The position numbers and the translations under genes are program-made. This document shows positions 23,611 to 35,992 of a DNA stretch of 64,000 bases, piece by piece (position 1 is the first letter of the stretch; each line of letters starts with the position of its first letter). Under the pieces are notes generated by a model that saw nothing but the letters and a program-made list of their open reading frames with translations, was not told the DNA's origin and made no database searches. Source of the stretch: Phalacrocorax aristotelis (Eukaryota > Chordata > Aves > Suliformes > Phalacrocoracidae); assembly GCF_949628215.1 (NCBI RefSeq), contig NC_134277.1, positions 110,439,463-110,503,462 on the forward strand, in the 5' to 3' direction.

Positions 23611-25399
23611 GCTGTATGCCAGTGTGTTATGCATATTAAATATACCTGTATCCAAAGTCATGACTGATCATTCTCCAATCAGTTTGTTAAAACCTTTAGT
23701 AAGGGAGAACTACGTGTTTTTTTCTTCTTTGATATTAAGAAAACTTTCCCTGTCATCCCACTGAAATAATCCCTGTTGGAAAGTAACTTTATTTCTGCTC
23801 ATCCTTCTCTAGAGGACATGGGAAAGAATTATTACCGTCCTTTACAAGAACCTAAGATAAAGTCACTTACAATGGTTCTTGGCAGTCTCTGTTTTCTGGA
23901 CGAAACGAACACAGTTATTTCAGCCCTTCCTGATATGCTGTATTTTCTTTCTCATGTCATTTTTATTCCTCTTTTCTAGACTCCTCAGGACCTCACCTGA
24001 GATCTTGTTTGTGCTGGATAAAACAGAATAGAACCGAGTTATTACCTCAGGATATTGCTACTCCATCTGAAAGTGGGATCTCCCTCTTTCTGCAGCACCT
24101 TGCGTTGCTGGCTGGTATTACACCTCCCAATTATTTTTTTTTTCCTTGTTTACTGCTACTGTCACTAGTTACATCCAGCTGTATTTTTCTCAAGAACTGA
24201 CTTCCTGGTTTCATCCTATGAACTGTCAGTTGCTAATTTATTCGATGTTAGTTGCTGATTAAAGTAGCAGTTTTGTTGCCAGTCTATTTACGGACAAGGT
24301 GACTCATCATGGGCCCCAAGAATTAGCAGTGTTGTGTGGCTGCTTCTGCAAGTTATGGAACCAATACAGAAATCCTCACAGGCTCTGGCAGGAGTTAACA
24401 GCATGGGCACACCGTTCCCTCCCATGTACTCTAAGTGTTAACAGCCTCATAGCTTGGATCTTGAGTATATTCAGCTCAGCATGATGGCTTTTACCTTGCA
24501 CTGTGATCTCTGTGTGGAGTTCAAGGAGCTGGCCAGATGGGCGAGGGGCTGATCGGCATTGATGGCAGAGGAGGAAAGATACTGGGATTTTGCTCTGGAG
24601 CTAGAGGTGTGCGCCACCTCCCTCCATCTGATTACATTACCGTTCCCACTTGCAGCCTAATGTGACCTGAGTGTCTCGTACCATGTGTTAAGTAAGTTGC
24701 AGACCCCCAGTAGGCATCAGTGAGATGCTGTCATCTCTCCCTTCTCCTCCCAGGCATGAATGGTTCCTCACAAAAATTGCCAGGCTCTGCAGGCAGGTGG
24801 GCTGCACAGTCAAAGTGGAATGGTGGGTGGCATCTGGCAACACGTGGTGGGCTGTAAGTAACAGGAGAGACAACATTTTTTACAAAGACAAGAAATGCAG
24901 AGAACAAAAGATGACTTAGATTTGAGACCTAGAGAACGAGAGGAAAACAGGAAAGGTTTTTAACTGCCAGTAACAAAGGCTGGTGAGACCAGCAGGCAAT
25001 CATTGCAGCTTTGGGTCAACCTTGCTGTGATCGGTGATCTTCTTGTGGCCGGTGGGTGCCTTCTGTTGGTGTGTTATCTGTAAGGTCTGGCCTGTCATGA
25101 GGGTGGAATGCTTTCGTCCTGTCTGTACGCCCTGCCGTCTGCTCCACCAAAATTACCTGCAAAATACAAAAAAAATGAGCAAAACCCAGCAAACGGTGGT
25201 AATACCACGTACAGCAAATACCAAGGGTACAAACCTCCACCCCACAGCGGGTCACAGCTTTAGCAGGCAGACTGTTGCCTCCTACCCTGGTGGCTGTCAC
25301 CGGAACAGCCTATAACCGCGGATTCCGTTGTAGAGATACGTAACTCGCTGTGTGGGGGTGTACAGGGATGTCCCTGCAGGTCTGTAACGGGCGCTGTCT

Positions 25400-26150
25400 T
25401 GTTCCGGCGCACTCAGCAGCGCTTAGTCTCAGAAAATAAAATAGCGAATAAAACTAATGGCAATTAAAAAGAGCCGAGTCGGGACTGGGTATTTCTGCGC
25501 CGGCTGCGGGGCCGCAGCGCCCGCCGCCGGGCGGGGGTTCCCGGTGGGGCCGGGTCAGGGAGCTCAGCCCCAAGGGAGGCCGGGGCGACAGCCGGCGCTC
25601 CGCTCCCTCCCGTTTCCCTGGCAACGAGGGGGTTGGGGGGGGGGAGAGCCAGGGCCCTTGATGGGGCGCGGTCGCTCGCTTGTGACGCCCGCTGCTCGGA
25701 GCCTATCCGGATGGGCTTTGGTGGGGAGGGCGCCTGCCCGAGAGCGGCGAGGTGAGCGGTGGCGGCAGGCAGTGAGTGGGGCAGCTAGGTGGGGCCTTCC
25801 GCGGCGCGGTCCCGCCGGGGCGGAGGGTGCGTTGGAAAGCGGGCGAGCGGGCGGGGGCCCAGCCTGGCCTGGGGCGGGGCTCGGCTCCCGCCGCCATGGC
25901 CGCAGCCTTGCCCCTACCCTCCCTCCACAAGTGCCTCCAAGTGAGTGGGGCTCTGGTGCTGCTGGCCCCCGGGGTAGTCTCTCTCCTTCCCTTCCGTCCG
26001 GGCCGCGCCACGTCCTGGCTGCCGGGAGCCCCGTGTTAGGCCCTTCAGCCGCAGCCCGCCCCGGGCACGGCGGCTTGGCCTGGCCCGGCCGGCTTTGCCT
26101 TTACCTTCACCTTCAAGGGCAGACCACTCTTATAGCAGCGGGCGGTTGCT
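25400..26150. promoter_or_regulatory. CpG island, promoter of the CEP290-like gene
   Basis: An abrupt GC-rich, CpG-dense block in AT-rich surroundings. It contains coding exon 1 of the downstream gene (ATG at 25896 in a strong Kozak context, CCGCCATGG). Long open frames across the island on both strands are compositional artefacts. No comparable island lies in front of MPPE1 (34.5-39.7 kb), so this one might also serve MPPE1 transcripts. Confidence 0.85.
25896..25940 (+). CDS. CEP290-like gene, coding exon 1
   Basis: Encodes MAAALPLPSLHKCLQ and ends in phase 0 at CCAA|GTGAGT. The ATG sits in GCCGCCATGG. An upstream in-frame ATG at 25776 exists in the GC-rich leader, but its frame is compositionally biased. 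Confidence 0.75.
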
Positions 26151-29100
26151 GATCTTCCTTGTCCTGACTGAATATCGGTCGGCAGCATCGGTTTTCCTTA
26201 ACGCCCTGTAGGTCAGGGCACGGTAGTTAGTCGCGTTTGGTGTGTTTTGGGGGATAGGCGTGATTGCATGCTGCTGGGCGAGGTGCAGCAAACGTGCCCG
26301 CAAGAAGCTGCTCATGCGGCTGTGGTTTAGTCTTTGAGTTTCGGTTAGGTTAAGACAAAAATAAACATGAGCTTCGTTGCAGAGCTGATGATTCGAGTTT
26401 AGAAGTATAACTGGAAACTTGTATGTTTTGTTCCTTTGTAATTTTTTTTTTAAAACATAAAACCATTTTGTCTGTCATTCAGTAATGAATTATGAAGTTG
26501 CATTAGAATCCTTCAGTGTATATCCTAGAGAAGGTGTGTTTTAGTTCTTCATAAGGTTTGAAGCCAATTACTTTTCCTGTCGTTTTCCTTTATGTAGTTC
26601 AAGATAAACGTAGCAAAATTTTCGGGAGAGAATTTTAATCTGATATCAGCTCAGTTATTACTTGATCTTAAAATGTTGCTTGATTTTTGTTTTTTAATCC
26701 TTTTCTTTTTCAGCTTAGTGATGAAAATGAACAGTTAGTCAAGAAGTTGAAAAAACTGCACGTAAAAAATAAGGAGCTAGAAAAGAATCTGGGTCAGATC
26801 CAGGAAAAAATGCACCTACAGCAGTTAATGCGTGACTATGTCACAACCAGAGAGTAAGAATTGTCAAACATTATTTTTTGTGTCACAAGTGCAATGTTTC
26901 AGGACTTGTACCTTGTTATTCTTCAGATGAACTGCGCCTTACCTGTTCTACATGTTTTGAGGGGCTGTCTGTGAACAGGATGGTGGGGATGGAGAACGCT
27001 AGAGGTGTGTAAAGGAACAAAGGATGGCTGGGGCAACTGGTTACTACAACTTTGGTTGTAGTAAACCAAAGAATTTTAGATTCAACAAGTAATACCCCTG
27101 CTTAGCCAACATGCTGTCTCTGTCTAACTGCAAAGAGTTTTAAACTATCTTGCCCACAAACAGTAGTAAGGTGGTCAAACTGCATAAATACTGTTTCAAT
27201 GATTTGGAAACTGGGACCCTAGGACCTGAAAAACTATAGCACTAGTGTTGTGAAGAATGTCCTGCCAGGATTTCAGTACCTGTTTGCAAAAAAATTCAAG
27301 TTTAAATTTGTTGTGTTTATGATCCTGCATGGAAGCCTCTATTGTCAAATCAAACTGAAAAGTAATTTAGCCTTTTTCAGTTGCTTTGTTTGATCCAATT
27401 AAAATTGTAGAATCTAATTTTATTAAGCTGTTGTGTTTGTTCCAATTAAGTGTTCAAGTTCAAACAGAAACCCATTTATGGCATAAGGGTGGATACAGCA
27501 AGGATCTTAATCTAGAGGGTGATGGTGTCAGGTGAGTTCTTGGAAAGTGGTTCTTTAGAATTAAACGTTCTTCTCGGTGGGGTAGAATATGTTGTTCATG
27601 GTTAAGTCAGTTGAACTTTTGTTTACTGTTGCAGAAGCTGCCTTCAGCCTTTGAAACAATGGAAAATTTTTTTATTTATATTTTAAAAGGAAATACTAAA
27701 CCTTAGATTAATCTTGAAAATATACCTAAACAAAAACCAAAATGGATTTCTTTTACAAATCTTTCACTGAGGAAAAATGAATGAAGGAAGCTCCATGATG
27801 CCTGTGTACACGCACATGATCTTTTTTCTAGACATTTAACCTAGAATTATGTAATTTCTTTTTCTGTTTTGTAGGTGCTTTCTGAGCTAATTTTTTATAG
27901 CTGAATTATACATGCATATATATATATATAGGCTAGTACTGATTTCAAAATAAGCCACACAAGTGATTCTACTTTTCAGTCTAATTGATTTTAGAAGTGA
28001 GCCACTACTTACCGTAGTTTGCCAATTAATGCTAGAAATTAACTCCTGTAGCTGCTTTTTGATACAATAGATACATTTTTGCTATAAGAAAATATATATT
28101 AAAACATTTTAACAGTTAGACATGCTACATAAAATGTTGGTCTATGACTTATGGCCTTATGCTGTGTCAGGGGAGGTTTAAATTGGATATTAGGAAAAAT
28201 TTCTTTACTGGAAGAGGCTGCCCAGAGGTGGTGGAGTCCCCATCCCTGGAGGTGTTCAAAAAACGTGTAGACATGGCACTTGGGGACATGGTTCAGGAGG
28301 CATGGGGGTGTGGGTTGATGGTTGGACTTGATGATCTTAGAGGTCTTTTCCAACCTTAATTCTATGATTCATTTAAAATAAGTAGGCTGCTCCATTCTTT
28401 CAAAGGCCTTTTTTTGTCTGCTTACAGAAATGGGCTGTGGGTCTTACAAAGTAAGAGGCAGTCCCTACTGCTCCTGATTCAAATACCTTGGTTTTAGTGT
28501 TCCCTTTAGGTGATTGTAGAAGGCGTGTTTGGTTGGTGGTTTTTTTTTTTTCCTTAATACCCTTACAGTCCACCACACTCTTTGCTACATAGGAAAGCTG
28601 GGTGTCTAGCTCTGGGCTTGAACTGAGTACCTAATTAGATGCTTATGTTGAAGAAGTCTTATTCTTTGAATCTAGTGCTGGACCTGCTTTGTATTAGGCT
28701 GCACATAGATAACCTGACTTAGGTTTTTTCCTAGCACCTATTTGTATGTTATTTTACAAAGCTGTTCTCTACTAGTATTGTTCATCCTGCTTGTGGTGGG
28801 CAGTCATGCCTTAGTATGAATGCTGGCTCTTATTCAAATTCCTAATAAAATAGGAAAAATGTTCATCAATTATATTATGGGCCTGATACATGTAGACTGA
28901 GCTATGAAATACTGTAGGAAATTAGTGTAGCAGAACTTGATGCAATGTAATATCAAAGGGAAAGATAATATCCCAAATCTGTTTATTTTAGATTGATTTT
29001 ACCCACTCGTACTCATTTCCTCATAGATTTCATTCACTCATACCCTCGCACCCACGTACTTGGAAGGAGTGAGATGTGTGTGCCGAAGTGATCTGACCAG

Positions 29101-32100
29101 GGTTGCTCGTGTGCAACACGGAGAGCTGGGGACGCTGCCTCATGAGTCCTTATTGTGGATTCTTGATTGGTGGCAAGAAACTAGTTTCTGGACAAACTTT
29201 TTTATGTCGTTTAGGAGTTGTCTTTTGCTATTCCTGTTGTGCTAACGGGGAGAGGAATGATGTATGTGGCATGCTGCAAACGCGTTGCCATCCTCCTGTT
29301 GCTACTGTATAGGTCTTCCATCAACGAGTTATTTGTGCTGAGAATTAATCACCGTGCGGCCATGTGGGCTGGACAAAAACAACAGGGTCCTCAGTTTGGC
29401 TGAGTGAAAGGGATTCTTTGCCGTCGATACAGTCCATTCTTTCAACTCGCCCTTTGCTGTTTTTTTCTGGTGCTCTCTCTGTGTTGCCGGTCACACTTCA
29501 TTCACACCCTTCTTAAATATTTCTGTTCCGAGTCTCTAAAGTACAGCTGCATTTTAAGGGATCTCTACAGGGCATTTGCAATACTTCCATCATAAAGGAT
29601 TCACGTTTTGTTGGCTTTCATATTTTATTGCAATTTATGCGTTTTTTCTGTTTTAGACTACTTCAGATGTATAAAGATCTACAGAAACGTTATGTTAAAG
29701 AAATCAAAACAAACCAGGAGCAAAGTGAAGCAATTAAAAATCTCACTGTAAGTAGAATTTGTAGAAGATGGTATCAAATAGCCAAACATAAGCTTTTTGT
29801 GAGACTGGAAAGTAATTCTTATATTTGTTAAATGAGACCATGTTTTTCTTTTTATACTCATTTTTGTTTCCCATGCCTTAGAGATAGTGGAAAGTAATCT
29901 CTAGTTCCCTTTACCAGTGATAGAGTTCACTTTCATGTCTGTGACTGAAAGCTGTCTCTGCTTTCCTTGCTTTTTTTCTTTACTCACCTAGCTACCCCTC
30001 CTTACACTGCATGTGCATCTTCCGATCTTTTGCACCAGCCCTGATATTTTTCTGTATGTGTCATGAGCTGATTTATTTCAGAAATCCATCAGTAAGCTAA
30101 CCAAACAAAGGCAAATAGTATTCTGTCGGGTAGCAAGATCTGTTGGCTTGCTGTGCGAAGAGACTAGCAGCATAACTGGAGCAAAGGTAGGGTTGTGTGA
30201 CCAGGAGTGGTTCAAGAAGCTTCAAGTGGGTCTGGCCTCTTTAGGCATTGATCAAGCATTACAGATGACCAGTCTAATTAATTTCCTCCTAGGAGTCTGG
30301 AACACATGCTTCCTTTGTTTGTAAATTAATATTCATTATGCTTTGGATTATATGTATTTTTTCTTAGCAGTTGGCAATTGCTGCCATAAGTACACTTTAT
30401 TGTGTGGAAAGGTTTAGTGTCTTTGTGCATGTACATTTATACTGTTTTGTGAGCATGCGCTCAGTAACAGGTTTTTTTTTTTAAACACTTCTAATGTATG
30501 CAAAACTTCACTTGCTGTATTTTTTTTTTCTCCTTTCAGACACTTTGGATGAATGTAGTTTTAAGTCAGCAATTGAAAGCTCTAGGTTTTCATTCAGGGT
30601 TTCCAGTGGTATTCTGTTGAGCTGTGTTTGTTCTATGCATTTTAAAAAATTTTTAGTTTCTTGACAGATTAAAATTCATGAGCTAGAGCATAATCTTCGA
30701 GAGCAGAGGCAAAGAATTGAGCAACTGGAATGTAAAAAGGTTTCTTGGAAAACTAGTGCTGTTTCTGGAAAAAGAAGTCGAACCCCAGAGGGAGAAGTAA
30801 CATCCCGCAGGGATGTTTCTAAGAAGAAAGAATCCTGTTGCAGTAAATATTTAGGTAATGATATGGTTAATTCTGATGACGTTCCTTCCAGTACGCCCAT
30901 CTGAGAGGATGCACTTCATTTCTGATCCAGAGGCACAGCCCCAGTTATTTCTTCTTCAACTAGTAGTATCTGAAATGTTTTTCATTTTAAAAAACCTGTT
31001 ATGTAAAAATGGCATCTCGTAATCAATGTCCTATCTATGGATCCAGCCTTGCATTTGTTTGTTTGTGATAAAAATAAGTGCGTGTTGCTTTTCTCTTTTT
31101 CCGAAATTGGTATGTTGGTGTAGTCATGGGTGGGAGTGCATGGCTGTATTTGGTACAATTTATTATTTGTTCTAGTGAGCTGTATCTATGCAGATCTCTT
31201 AGTCATAATGTTTGCTGCTCTGTTTTCAGTCACTCATATACAAAAGAACCCGTTTTTAGCCTTAAAATATGGGACAAACCCAGACAGTACGGGTTTGAGC
31301 ATGTTCTTCCTCACATAAGTAAATCCACAAGTTAAGGTGCAATCCTGTTCCTCTTCAAAGCATAAAAAAGAGATTGAAGAGATCACAGAATGTAGGCATA
31401 AATTTCAGGAGATAAGCTGTCAGCAAGGGCTAATGTGACCCTCTTGTAATTCAGAAAAAGGTAATTGGGGCATGTGATGTACGTTTTGTGGATTTTAAAG
31501 TAAAATAATCCCACGTTCTAAGAATCTGGAAGATTGCGATTATCCAATTGACAGAACCTGTTATCTTTCATAGTACCTGGGACTGTGCTGGGCCGATTCT
31601 TAAGAATAAATCACTTTATGAAAAAGGTAGTTTAAAAAGCTGAACCATAATTTTCTAATATCACAAAATGTAGACAGCTCTTCAGCTGTAATATGATTCA
31701 TATGAGGGGGAGGTTGAATGTGATGGTTGAAGTCTCTTTTTTATTTGAATATAGAGCTATTGTTGAAGGAGATTAAAAAGCTGAAGAAAGAAAATGAAAA
31801 GTTGTCTACAGAAAGGCGAGCACTAAAAAATGAATTAGCCGGATTAGACAAGGTAATTTATTTTAGGACAAGTTTAAGAATAGGTAGTTTTTGAAAAACT
31901 AACTTTTCTTCCTGAACTGAAACTTATCTTTAGGCTGAACATATGCTGTTATCAAGCAAAATGCATTAAAAAAAATCGATTTATAGCATTCTGAGGAAGA
32001 AATGGAAATGAATGACTCCTTGAAGCATTAATGTCCTACTGTGCTGCTTGGCCAAGGAAGAAGAATAATGCAGTTTAAATTTTTTTTTTCCTTTAAACAA

Positions 32101-34302
32101 CTGTGGATTTTCTTGTGGATTTTTTTTTTTAAAGTTTGGGCAATTTGATTTCCTTCATGAGATATTTGCCTCAGGTTGTTGTGACGTTAAAATTGTAACT
32201 GCTGGCAACAGTCTTAATTCCTTCCAATGGACATTTCCAGAGATAATAAAAACATTTCTTTGAATGATCACTTCTATTGCTTCATGATGTCAGTGAGGGG
32301 AAAGCTGTTTTCTCTTGAACTTCTATCAGAGTTATGTCTCTTCCAGACCTGTAAGTTTAGGGAGGGCAGAGGGGAGGGCTTTGAAGTTTTTGTGATAGAT
32401 TGATAGGTGTAGAAAGTGAAAGTGTGAAAATTCGGTAATTATTGAAATTATGTGAGAAGATGAAGAAGTCTGATCTAGCTGTAGAGGCCTCAGTTTAATG
32501 TACTGACCTATGATTTTATTTTCAACAACAGACTTGTTTAAACTGTTTTTTGCTTATTCTTCAAGTCTTGTGTTGGATCTTTTCTTTTGAGAACCTGTTA
32601 TCTTGCAGTCCTTTCTCACAAGCTAAATAATACTATGCTGGCTTTCATTACGGGGGTAACAGTAAAACACGGTGAAAATTCATTAGATGTGACACTTGTA
32701 GAATGTTGACTCGAGGTGAGCTCTAGATCCCCGTGTTTGGGAGTTAGGGATGACTTGTGGCTGCAACTTTCATCTTGCTGGAGAGAAATAAATCTGAGGT
32801 TATGGCTTTTTATCAGTTTACGTCACTGTATGCTATTTAAGATGTACGTAGCTGTTCATTTAACAAAAAAATTAGGCAGAAGATGTCAAATATAGATGGA
32901 GGTAAGTAGATACAGTGTTACTTTGGTAGGTAGGACTTTTTAAGTTGGTAAAATTAAGTCTTGTGTGATTGCACTCTGCTTTCTGTCCTTGTATTTCCCA
33001 GCAACTTCTGATTTCACTTATGAAGGATCAGAATTGCTCAATAGACTTGAGTAGCAGGAGGTGAACAAAACATAGTTCCATTTCAGCTATGGGCCATGTA
33101 TATTTTTAATAAATTCAGCTTTATAGAAATAAACTTCATTTATCTTCTAGTTGAATTAGGTATAGCTAGAACTACCTGGTAAGTTATGCATTCTGGGGTA
33201 GTATAATTACAAAAGGATTAATATGAGAAAGTGAAAATGCATAGGCTGACATTAAATAGGTTCAACAGGACTTGGTTGTTATGGCTTTCTTATTGGACTG
33301 TCTCTTTATGTTCTGTGTAGCCTTATATATTGCTCTTTTTCAATCCCTCCTTTGTTGTAAATTGCTTTTATCTGAGCTAGTTGAACCTGATGGATAGATG
33401 GTATTATCCATTTTAGGCTCTGTCAAGTTTAATGCATTATAAATCTTATCCATTTGAATATGAAAATCAAACTTTTTAATGTAGTCAAAAATAATAGTCC
33501 CTATTCTGAAACAGGACATTTAATAACTAAATGTAGTTGTACTTAAAGTTCTAAATGGATACTAGCGATTTACAAAGCAGTTAAGGTCTACAAATACTTT
33601 AGTTCTTTCTAGGTCTAAATATGGTGTCCATTTTTCCATCTTAAACTCTTTAGTACTGTCTTCTTCAAATGCTAACATCATCCTGCTTAGTTTATTCTCT
33701 TCATTTCCCTCCTTGCTTGTTCTTCCTCTTTTATAATCTTGCAACTTTCAGATCTTCGGAATTAATGGTATGTTATCTGCTGCTGGCTGACTTCAACGTA
33801 TATAGCTCTTCTTTGTACAGATGAATGTGACATTATTCCCTTGTCATTTTGGACTCTCATTTTATAGCTTTCTGATAAATCAACATATTTTCCTTCTCTT
33901 AATTAATCTTTCCTGTTATTAGTCTGTATTTCAGGCTCTAACATAACTTGAATTCTGCTTGCAGTATGTGTTCAGGGCAAAGTTTTAAATTACTATTTAA
34001 GGTTATAGTTGATTGCTGTCTCTCCCTATGGTTGTATTTGCATAACTCGACCATATATTAATAAAAATATAGAAAATGTCTTTGAACTTGGGAACAACTG
34101 AAATGCCTGAAATCCCTCTTATTGGGAATGTCTTGAAAGAAACTTTAAGGTGAATATTTTTGGGTTTCCCTAGGATTTTTTTGACGAGATAGAAGATCTA
34201 AAGCATGCTGTACAGGAGTCTGTGAAACTGAACAATCAGTATGAAAAGTGCTTGAAACAAATAAGTGTAATGTACGGACTTCCTTTTACAGCACACTTGT
34301 AA
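25896..34302 (+). CDS. Short CEP290 C-terminus-like coiled-coil protein
   Basis: Seven exons (25896-25940, 26714-26853, 29657-29747, 30082-30186, 30668-30854, 31755-31852, 34174-34302) join exactly in frame to 264 codons plus stop. Residues about 18-110, 128-152 and 191-222 are Lys/Glu/Leu heptad-rich and probably coiled coil. Residues 153-188 form a basic, Ser-rich linker (GKRSRTPEGE, ESCC). The last exon opens DFFDEIEDLK and continues with VK-N...E spacing, which matches my memory of the extreme C terminus of CEP290, the roughly 2,480-residue transition-zone and centriolar-satellite protein. CEP290 itself has over 50 exons at another locus, so this is a separate short paralogue or relative. 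No catalytic motif, signal peptide or membrane segment is visible. A ciliary or centrosomal role is inference. It lies in the same orientation as MPPE1. Confidence 0.8.
26714..26853 (+). CDS. CEP290-like gene, coding exon 2
   Basis: Residues 16-61, starting LSDENEQLVKKLKKLH, a clear heptad-rich coiled coil. Acceptor TTCTTTTTCAG, donor AGAGA|GTAAGA; the split codon gives Glu62. Confidence 0.88.
26854..29656 (+). other. Intron 2 of the CEP290-like gene
   Basis: About 2.8 kb. It holds a CR1 3' end (28160-28371) and an (AT)n tract near 27909-27930. No further exon was recognised. Confidence 0.7.
28160..28371 (+). mobile_element. CR1 LINE, 5'-truncated 3' end
   Basis: CR1 3' region with AGGCTGCCCAGAGGTGGTGG, TCCCCATCCCTGGAGGTGTT, TTGGACTTGATGATCTTAGA and a terminal ATTCTATGATTC. 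It is severely 5'-truncated, as most avian CR1 copies are. The 71-codon open frame here is CR1 3' sequence, not a host gene. Confidence 0.9.
29657..29747 (+). CDS. CEP290-like gene, coding exon 3
   Basis: Residues 63-92, LLQMYKDLQKRYVKEIK to IKNLT, in phase with exon 2. Acceptor TCTGTTTTAG, donor CACT|GTAAGT. Confidence 0.88.
30082..30186 (+). CDS. CEP290-like gene, coding exon 4
   Basis: Residues 93-127, KSISKLTKQRQIVFCR to SSITGAK, a symmetric phase-0 exon of 105 nt. Its second half breaks the heptad pattern (VARSVGLLCEETSS), so it is a likely hinge. Acceptor TTATTTCAG, donor AAG|GTAGGG. Confidence 0.85.
30668..30854 (+). CDS. CEP290-like gene, coding exon 5
   Basis: Residues 128-189 plus one base: a coiled-coil start (IKIHELEHNLREQRQRIEQLE) and then the basic linker. 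The chosen donor is TTTAG|GTAATG. The frame stays open to a stop at 30902-30904, and a second GT 36 nt on (30891) would also keep frame. Confidence 0.82.
31755..31852 (+). CDS. CEP290-like gene, coding exon 6
   Basis: Completes Glu190 and encodes LLLKEIKKLKKENEKL to AGLDK (191-222), a strong coiled coil. Acceptor GAATATAG, donor AAG|GTAATT. Confidence 0.86.
31853..34173 (+). other. Intron 6 of the CEP290-like gene
   Basis: About 2.3 kb of AT-rich sequence with T-runs near 32080-32135. No repeat or exon that I can name. Confidence 0.65.
34174..34302 (+). CDS. CEP290-like gene, coding exon 7 (terminal)
   Basis: Residues 223-264 and stop TAA. It begins DFFDEIEDLK, the segment that identifies the CEP290 family resemblance, and ends in GLPFTAHL. 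It lacks the acidic tail that closes CEP290 as I remember it. Acceptor TTTCCCTAG. Confidence 0.88.
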   Translation, partial: DFFDEIEDLKHAVQESVKLNNQYEKCLKQISVMYGLPFTAHL

Positions 34303-34493
34303 CTACTGATTAATTTAATGGCAAGTAGATCTTCGGCATATATTTATACTTACTGCAACATTTAAACCTACTATGGCTTATGTGTACCACATTTTGCCAA
34401 TATTATGGATTCAGTAATCTGATCTCAGTATGAAAAGCTGCTCAGAAATGTGTTTGTATTTTGTGCCTTTGATTTTTGTTTATATGGTTTTTA

Positions 34494-34499
34494 AATAAA
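34494..34499 (+). terminator. Poly(A) signal AATAAA of the CEP290-like gene
   Basis: AATAAA lies 192 nt after the TAA stop, followed by TGTGGTCTG, a GT-rich downstream element. It implies a short 3' UTR. Confidence 0.7.
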
Positions 34500-35639
34500 C
34501 TGTGGTCTGCATAACTTCAACTCAGTTTCAAAACCTCTCTCTTTCACGCAAAACATTCATTGCAGGAGTAGTTGTGGGTTTTTATGGGAATGTGGTAAAC
34601 TCTTTGTATTTTAATTTGAAGAATTTCCCAATTCGTCCTTTTCTGTAAACTATATAAAATCAAAGTTGATCTGTAGGTTTGGCAGTCTTTATGAATTTCA
34701 GCTCTAAGGATGTGTCAGTGCAGACAGAAATTAATTCTATCGCTAAATTATTACAAAGGGTTTTTTAAAAAGAAAAATGCTAAACTCCTGCTTGGAGTTT
34801 TTCTATAATCACAATAATTTAAAATTTGTGTATGAAGGAAGGATTTAGGGATTAGAATTGGAAAGAGTGTGTTCAGAAAGATGGGCCAGTGAGTTGTCTT
34901 GCAGTATCAAAAGAAGAATTCATCAGAAGCTGTTATTTGATTGAAGAGTGAAGTATTTGAAGAGTTCTGGTATTTGAAGTGCTGAAAGGAGACTGGAGTG
35001 CAGTGTCACAGTTCACAAGGTATAAATGTCTCGTTGCTTCAGAGAGAGCGAGCTTGGGAACGATAAGAGAGAACTCCCAGTTGCAAGTGGACCTTGCAGA
35101 AGGGAAACCTCATGCGATTTGAACTTGTTTGTAACTACATTTCTCAAAAGTTTGATATAAGTTACATAATAGAACTATATGTATCTAAAAGCTGGAAATC
35201 TGTTCCTTTGTGACATTGCGATAGAGTTTTCACTCAGTTCTCCCATCAAGAGGTTAGAAATACTAAGCTTGCTTATAACCTAATACAGCTTTAGCTTCAT
35301 AAAAATACTTGCACGCTCATTAGGGATAGGACTAGGAAGAGAATTAGGACTGTTGTATTCCATTTTGTTTGTTAGGACAGTTTTATGTGGTTGTAAATTA
35401 ATAAATAAATTGGCCTCAAAGCATCTGGGGTGTTCGGAGTTACTTATTCACTAAGTAAGAGAGAGGGTAAAGCTCCAGAACTACTTGCTTCCTGGTCTGG
35501 CTATAAACCACTGTATCAGGTTTCCTTTGTTTGGTTCTTGGCTTGCTTGTAAATGAAAGCTGGAAAATGTTCTGAACAGAGGTAGAAAAGGGAAAGAAGA
35601 GTGATGCACGTCTGTGTTGCCAGTAGCCTTGATGGATGA

Positions 35640-35992
35640 AAATAGGAAGAATTTATCTTGTCAATACTTACAAATATCTGAAGGGTGGCTGTCAAGAGGA
35701 TGGGGCCAGACACTTTTCAGTGGTGCTCAATGACAGGACAAGGGGCAATGGGCACAAGTTGGATCACAGGAAGTTCCACTTAAACGTGAGAAAAAAAACA
35801 ATTTCCTGTGAGGGTGCCAGAGCAGTGGCACAGGCTGCCCAGGGAGGCTGTGGAGTCTTCTTCCCTGGAGACATTCAAAACCCACCTGGACATAGTCCTG
35901 TGCCCCCTGCTCTAGGTGTCTCTGCTCAAGCAGGGGGGTTGGACGAGATGATCTCCAGAGGTCCCTTCCAACCCCTACCATTCTGTGATTAA
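35640..35992 (+). mobile_element. CR1 LINE, 5'-truncated 3' end
   Basis: About 350 bp of CR1 3' sequence: CTGAAGGGTGGCTGTCAAGA, GACAGGACAAGGGGCAATGG, CAGGCTGCCCAGGGAGGCTG, GAGATGATCTCCAGAGGTCC, ending CCATTCTGTGATT. It is better preserved than the 28-kb copy and of a different CR1 subfamily by its 3' wording. Confidence 0.92.

Larger units (their letters stand above)
16751..25400. other. Intergenic interval, IMPA2 to CEP290-like gene
   Basis: About 8.7 kb between two outward-facing CpG-island promoters. I see only short chance ORFs, a 12-bp-arm hairpin at 20168-20193 and a decayed CR1 end near 23551-23610. No exon with matching splice sites and recognisable protein was found. Confidence 0.65.

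Noticed and set aside
25457-26152. 231-codon open frame across the CpG island
   Set aside because: GC-rich composition removes stop codons on all frames. The protein is low-complexity Pro/Gly/Arg and the real exon 1 lies in another frame.
29628-29831. Extended open frame through exon 3 of the CEP290-like gene
   Set aside because: Only 29657-29747 is exon. Both flanks are intron with a good acceptor and donor, and the joined frames need these borders.
35727-35992. 84- and 118-codon frames at 35.7 kb
   Set aside because: They lie wholly within a CR1 3' end, which is non-coding there.
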